Positions 6,243 through 8,153 of a stretch of 8,153 nt of DNA are shown here, one piece after another. A program made the translations under genes and the position numbers. This stretch comes from Colimorpha_A sp045591885 (GTDB lineage Bacteria; Bacillota; Clostridia; Oscillospirales; CAG-272). The stretch's first letter is position 1; each line of letters opens with the position of its first letter. The DNA is taken from contig JAZNTT010000066.1 of the NCBI GenBank assembly GCA_045591885.1, positions 1 through 8,153 on the forward strand, read 5' to 3'. The notes beneath the pieces are model-generated. The model was given only the letters and a program-made list of their open reading frames with translations, was not told the DNA's origin and ran no database searches.

Positions 6243-7337
6243 ATGGCTAAAGCAACACCTAAAAAACCGGTAGAAATGCCCGGCACCGATGCTGAAAAGA
6301 AAAAAGCACTTGACGTTGCAATAACACAGATCACAAAGCAGTACGGACAGGGCGCGATCATGCGCCTCGGCGAAAATAACGCTATGAGCGTCAGCGCAAT
6401 TCCGACCGGCTCGCTCACCCTCGACCTCGCGCTCGGTATAGGCGGAGTCCCGAAGGGAAGAATAGTTGAAATTTACGGCCCCGAATCCTCGGGTAAAACG
6501 ACTATCGCGCTCCACATTGCCGCTGAAGCACAGAAGCAGGGCGGCGTTGCGGCATTCGTTGACGCCGAGCACGCGCTCGATCCCATTTACGCTAAGGCGC
6601 TCGGAGTTGATATAGACAACCTTCTCGTTTCCCAGCCCGACAGCGGTGAGCAGGCACTCGAAATTACCGAGGCGCTCGTTCGCTCGGGTGCGGTAGACGT
6701 GCTTGTAGTTGACTCAGTTGCGGCTCTCGTTCCTCAGGTCGAGATCGACGGTGACATGGGCGACTCTAACGTCGGCGTTCACGCGCGTCTTATGTCGCAG
6801 GCAATGCGTAAGCTTTCGGGCGCTATCTCAAAGTCTAACGTTGTTGTTATCTTTATAAACCAGCTTCGCCAGAAGATCGGCGTTATGTACGGTAACCCCG
6901 AAACTACAACGGGCGGAACCGCTCTCAAGTTCTATGCGTCGGTTCGTATCGACATCCGCCGCTCCGAGGTACTCAAGAACGGATCGGAGCCGTACGGTAG
7001 CCGTACCAAGTGTAAGATCGTTAAGAACAAGGTCGCTCCCCCCTTCAAGACCGCAGAGTTCGATATAATCTACGGTAAGGGAATCAACCGCTCGGGCGAG
7101 ATCATGGATATCGGTACCGAGCTCGGAATCATCGAAAAGGGCGGCTCATGGTTCTCTTATAACGGAACCCGTCTCGGACAGGGACGCGATAATGCGCTCG
7201 CATTCCTTGAAAGCAACCCCGAGATGTTCAGTGAGGTAGAGGAAAAGATCAAGAAGGCGCTGACAGGCGACGAAGCATCGAACGAAGTTTCGCTCGACGA
7301 GGACGACTTCGAGTTCGATCTTGACGACGATGTATAA
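6243..7337 (+). CDS. recA: Recombinase RecA
   Basis: A full-length 364-residue RecA, the ATP-dependent strand-exchange protein and co-protease for LexA self-cleavage. Landmarks are Walker A GPESSGKTT (79-87), catalytic Glu109 in DAEHALD, Walker B VLVVDS (153-158), the DNA-binding loop 1 region around EIDGDMGDSNVGVHARLMSQ (167-186), the NQLRQKIGVMYGNPETTTGG stretch carrying loop 2 (206-225) and a very acidic tail (351-364) typical of bacterial RecA. The start at 6243 is set by AAGGAG at 6228-6233 and the conserved N-terminal length; the frame stays open upstream to 6186 but that region codes for the lipoprotein in another frame. Unusually there is no recA-specific promoter visible, so expression probably depends on the promoter at 5053. 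recX overlaps its last 8 bases. Confidence 0.98.
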   Translation: MAKATPKKPVEMPGTDAEKKKALDVAITQITKQYGQGAIMRLGENNAMSVSAIPTGSLTLDLALGIGGVPKGRIVEIYGPESSGKTTIALHIAAEAQKQGGVAAFVDAEHALDPIYAKALGVDIDNLLVSQPDSGEQALEITEALVRSGAVDVLVVDSVAALVPQVEIDGDMGDSNVGVHARLMSQAMRKLSGAISKSNVVVIFINQLRQKIGVMYGNPETTTGGTALKFYASVRIDIRRSEVLKNGSEPYGSRTKCKIVKNKVAPPFKTAEFDIIYGKGINRSGEIMDIGTELGIIEKGGSWFSYNGTRLGQGRDNALAFLESNPEMFSEVEEKIKKALTGDEASNEVSLDEDDFEFDLDDDV

Positions 7338-7821
7338 AAAACGCAGAGCACTCGCACCGTCTGATCCTGAAAAGGCATACGGCGCGGCGCTTCGCACGGC
7401 GATGAATATCGTCGGCTACAAGGATAATACGCTCTATCAGCTAAGAACCAAGCTGACCGAGCGCGGTTATTCTGAAACGACGGTAAACGACGTTTGCGAG
7501 TTTATGACTGCAAAGGGATATATAAACGATACGCGCGTTATATTCCGATTCGCGCGCTCGCTTGCGCTGAACAAGCTTTACGGCAAGCGCAGAATAATGC
7601 GTGAGCTTTCGCTTCGACACTTTACTTCCGAGGCATACGATGCGTTCACGTTCGACAGCGACGAGCTTGAGGACGTAGATTTTACAGAGATCTGCCTTAA
7701 GCTTCTGAAGAAAAAAGGCGGAGCGCGTGATGATAAGACGTTTGCTATGCTCATGCGCTACGGACATTCGCCGTCGGATATTAAGGAAGCATACAGAAGA
7801 CTTGAAAATGAGGATGAATAA
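7330..7821 (+). CDS. recX: Regulatory protein RecX
   Basis: A 163-residue helical protein of RecX length that binds RecA filaments and modulates their growth and activity. Family marks are YQLRTKLTERGY (36-47), MTAKGYINDTRV (59-70), KLYGKRRIMREL (82-93) and, near the end, LMRYGHSPSDIKEAYRRL (141-158), corresponding to the three tandem three-helix repeats of RecX. The ATG at 7330 overlaps the recA stop region by 8 bases, and no strong ribosome binding site lies before it, so translation is probably coupled to recA, keeping RecX below RecA levels as known in other bacteria. A TTG at 7321 is a weaker alternative start. Confidence 0.92.
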   Translation: MYKKRRALAPSDPEKAYGAALRTAMNIVGYKDNTLYQLRTKLTERGYSETTVNDVCEFMTAKGYINDTRVIFRFARSLALNKLYGKRRIMRELSLRHFTSEAYDAFTFDSDELEDVDFTEICLKLLKKKGGARDDKTFAMLMRYGHSPSDIKEAYRRLENEDE

Positions 7822-7822
7822 A

Positions 7823-8074
7823 ATGACGAAACACGAATATAAAACAAGCGGTACCTGCTCGCGCAAGATCATCTTCGAGCTTGATGACGAGGGTAAGGTA
7901 CATAACGTAGTCTTCGAGGGTGGCTGCCACGGAAATCTCCAGGGCATCGGCAAGCTCGTCGAGGGTATGGACGCTACCGAGGTAATCAAGCGCGTCGAGG
8001 GCATCAAGTGCGGCTTCAAGCAGACCTCTTGCCCCGATCAGCTTTCAAAGGCACTTTCGGAAGCGGTTGAATAA
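7823..8074 (+). CDS. Four-Cys TSCPD-domain miniprotein (TIGR03905-type)
   Basis: An 83-residue protein with the diagnostic TSCPD sequence near its C-terminus (residues 68-72) and four cysteines, C12, C35, C63 and C70, matching the small TIGR03905 '4-Cys' family. Key segments are TSGTCSRKIIFEL, VVFEGGCHGNLQGI, IKCGFKQTSCPDQL. TSCPD domains also occur at the C-terminus of some vitamin-B12-dependent ribonucleotide reductases; the stand-alone form has no established function. The cysteines suggest a metal site or redox role, which is inference. AGGA (7811-7814), lying within the recX end, supports the ATG at 7823, one base after the recX stop. In-frame ATGs at 7808 and 7814 would overlap recX and are less likely. 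It is the last gene of the recA operon, followed by a hairpin region. Confidence 0.88.
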   Translation: MTKHEYKTSGTCSRKIIFELDDEGKVHNVVFEGGCHGNLQGIGKLVEGMDATEVIKRVEGIKCGFKQTSCPDQLSKALSEAVE

Positions 8075-8082
8075 AGATTAAC

Positions 8083-8118
8083 GCGGGGAGAAACTTTTTG
8101 AAAAAAGTTTCTCCCCGC
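8083..8118 (+). terminator. Perfect 17-bp hairpin after the recA operon, possible terminator or palindromic repeat
   Basis: The left arm 8083-8099 (GCGGGGAGAAACTTTTT) and right arm 8102-8118 are exact reverse complements around a 2-base centre, 8 bases after the TSCPD stop codon. The position suits a transcript end. However, no T-run follows the stem on this strand (ACCCCTTTTC comes next), so it is not a standard intrinsic terminator. It may instead be a copy of a dispersed palindromic repeat or an RNA 3'-end stabiliser. Confidence 0.6.
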
Positions 8119-8119
8119 A

Positions 8120-8149
8120 CCCCTTTTCAAAAACTTTTGAACTATGGGG
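8120..8149. repeat. Second tandem hairpin, part of a compound palindromic element
   Basis: TTCAAAA-AC-TTTTGAA (8126-8141) is a 7+7 inverted repeat flanked outside by CCCC (8120-8123) and GGGG (8146-8149), giving a bulged longer stem. It follows the 17-bp hairpin by one base. TTTTCAAAAA at 8124-8133 can also pair with TTTTTGAAAA at 8095-8104 inside the first hairpin, so two mutually exclusive folds exist. The element may continue past the right edge of the window. Confidence 0.55.
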
Positions 8150-8153
8150 ATTT

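Noticed and set aside
7727..7822. N-terminal extension of the TSCPD protein into recX
   Set aside because: The region is coding for conserved RecX in another frame, and the short form matches the family length.

Overview
All recognisable genes in this window lie on the + strand, and together they suggest a low-to-moderate G+C Firmicute of class Clostridia, probably a gut Oscillospirales/Ruminococcaceae-like anaerobe. The supporting signs are strong AAGGAG-type ribosome binding sites, sigma-A-type promoters with extended -10 boxes, a clostridial-type galactokinase, a YpsA/SLOG protein and a TIGR03905-type four-Cys TSCPD protein. Coding density is above 90%. I see no rRNA, tRNA, CRISPR array or insertion sequence. 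The species cannot be named from the sequence.

Layout. (1) 1-1485: the 3' part of an acyl-CoA synthetase gene (AMP-forming, FadD-like), then a TetR-family regulator 14 bases downstream, closed by a clear intrinsic terminator. (2) 1497-5036: a strong promoter drives a galactokinase-family gene and, 22 bases later, a 719-residue SMC/Rad50/YhaN-like ATPase with a two-helix membrane segment in the middle of its coiled coil. (3) 5041-8074: a second strong promoter, with its -35 box inside a perfect LexA-like dyad, precedes a tight five-gene run: YpsA-like SLOG protein, a predicted lipoprotein, recA, recX and a four-Cys TSCPD miniprotein. Spacings here are 11 bases, 16 bases, an 8-base overlap and 1 base. 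(4) 8083-8149: two tandem hairpins, the first with a perfect 17-bp stem, that look like a dispersed palindromic repeat and/or transcript end.

How the genes may work together. The acyl-CoA ligase and TetR regulator look like a self-contained lipid-metabolism pair. The galactokinase has no galT or galE beside it within the window. The most interesting unit is the recA run. recA has no promoter I can see immediately upstream, so it is probably read from the promoter before the YpsA-like gene, where a LexA-like dyad sits. If that dyad is real, the operon would place a SLOG/YpsA protein (a family linked to cell-division inhibition in Bacillus), an exported lipoprotein of unknown function, RecA, its modulator RecX and a TSCPD protein (a domain otherwise found in ribonucleotide reductases) under one DNA-damage response. 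That is a hypothesis from gene order and one operator-like site, not a demonstrated system.
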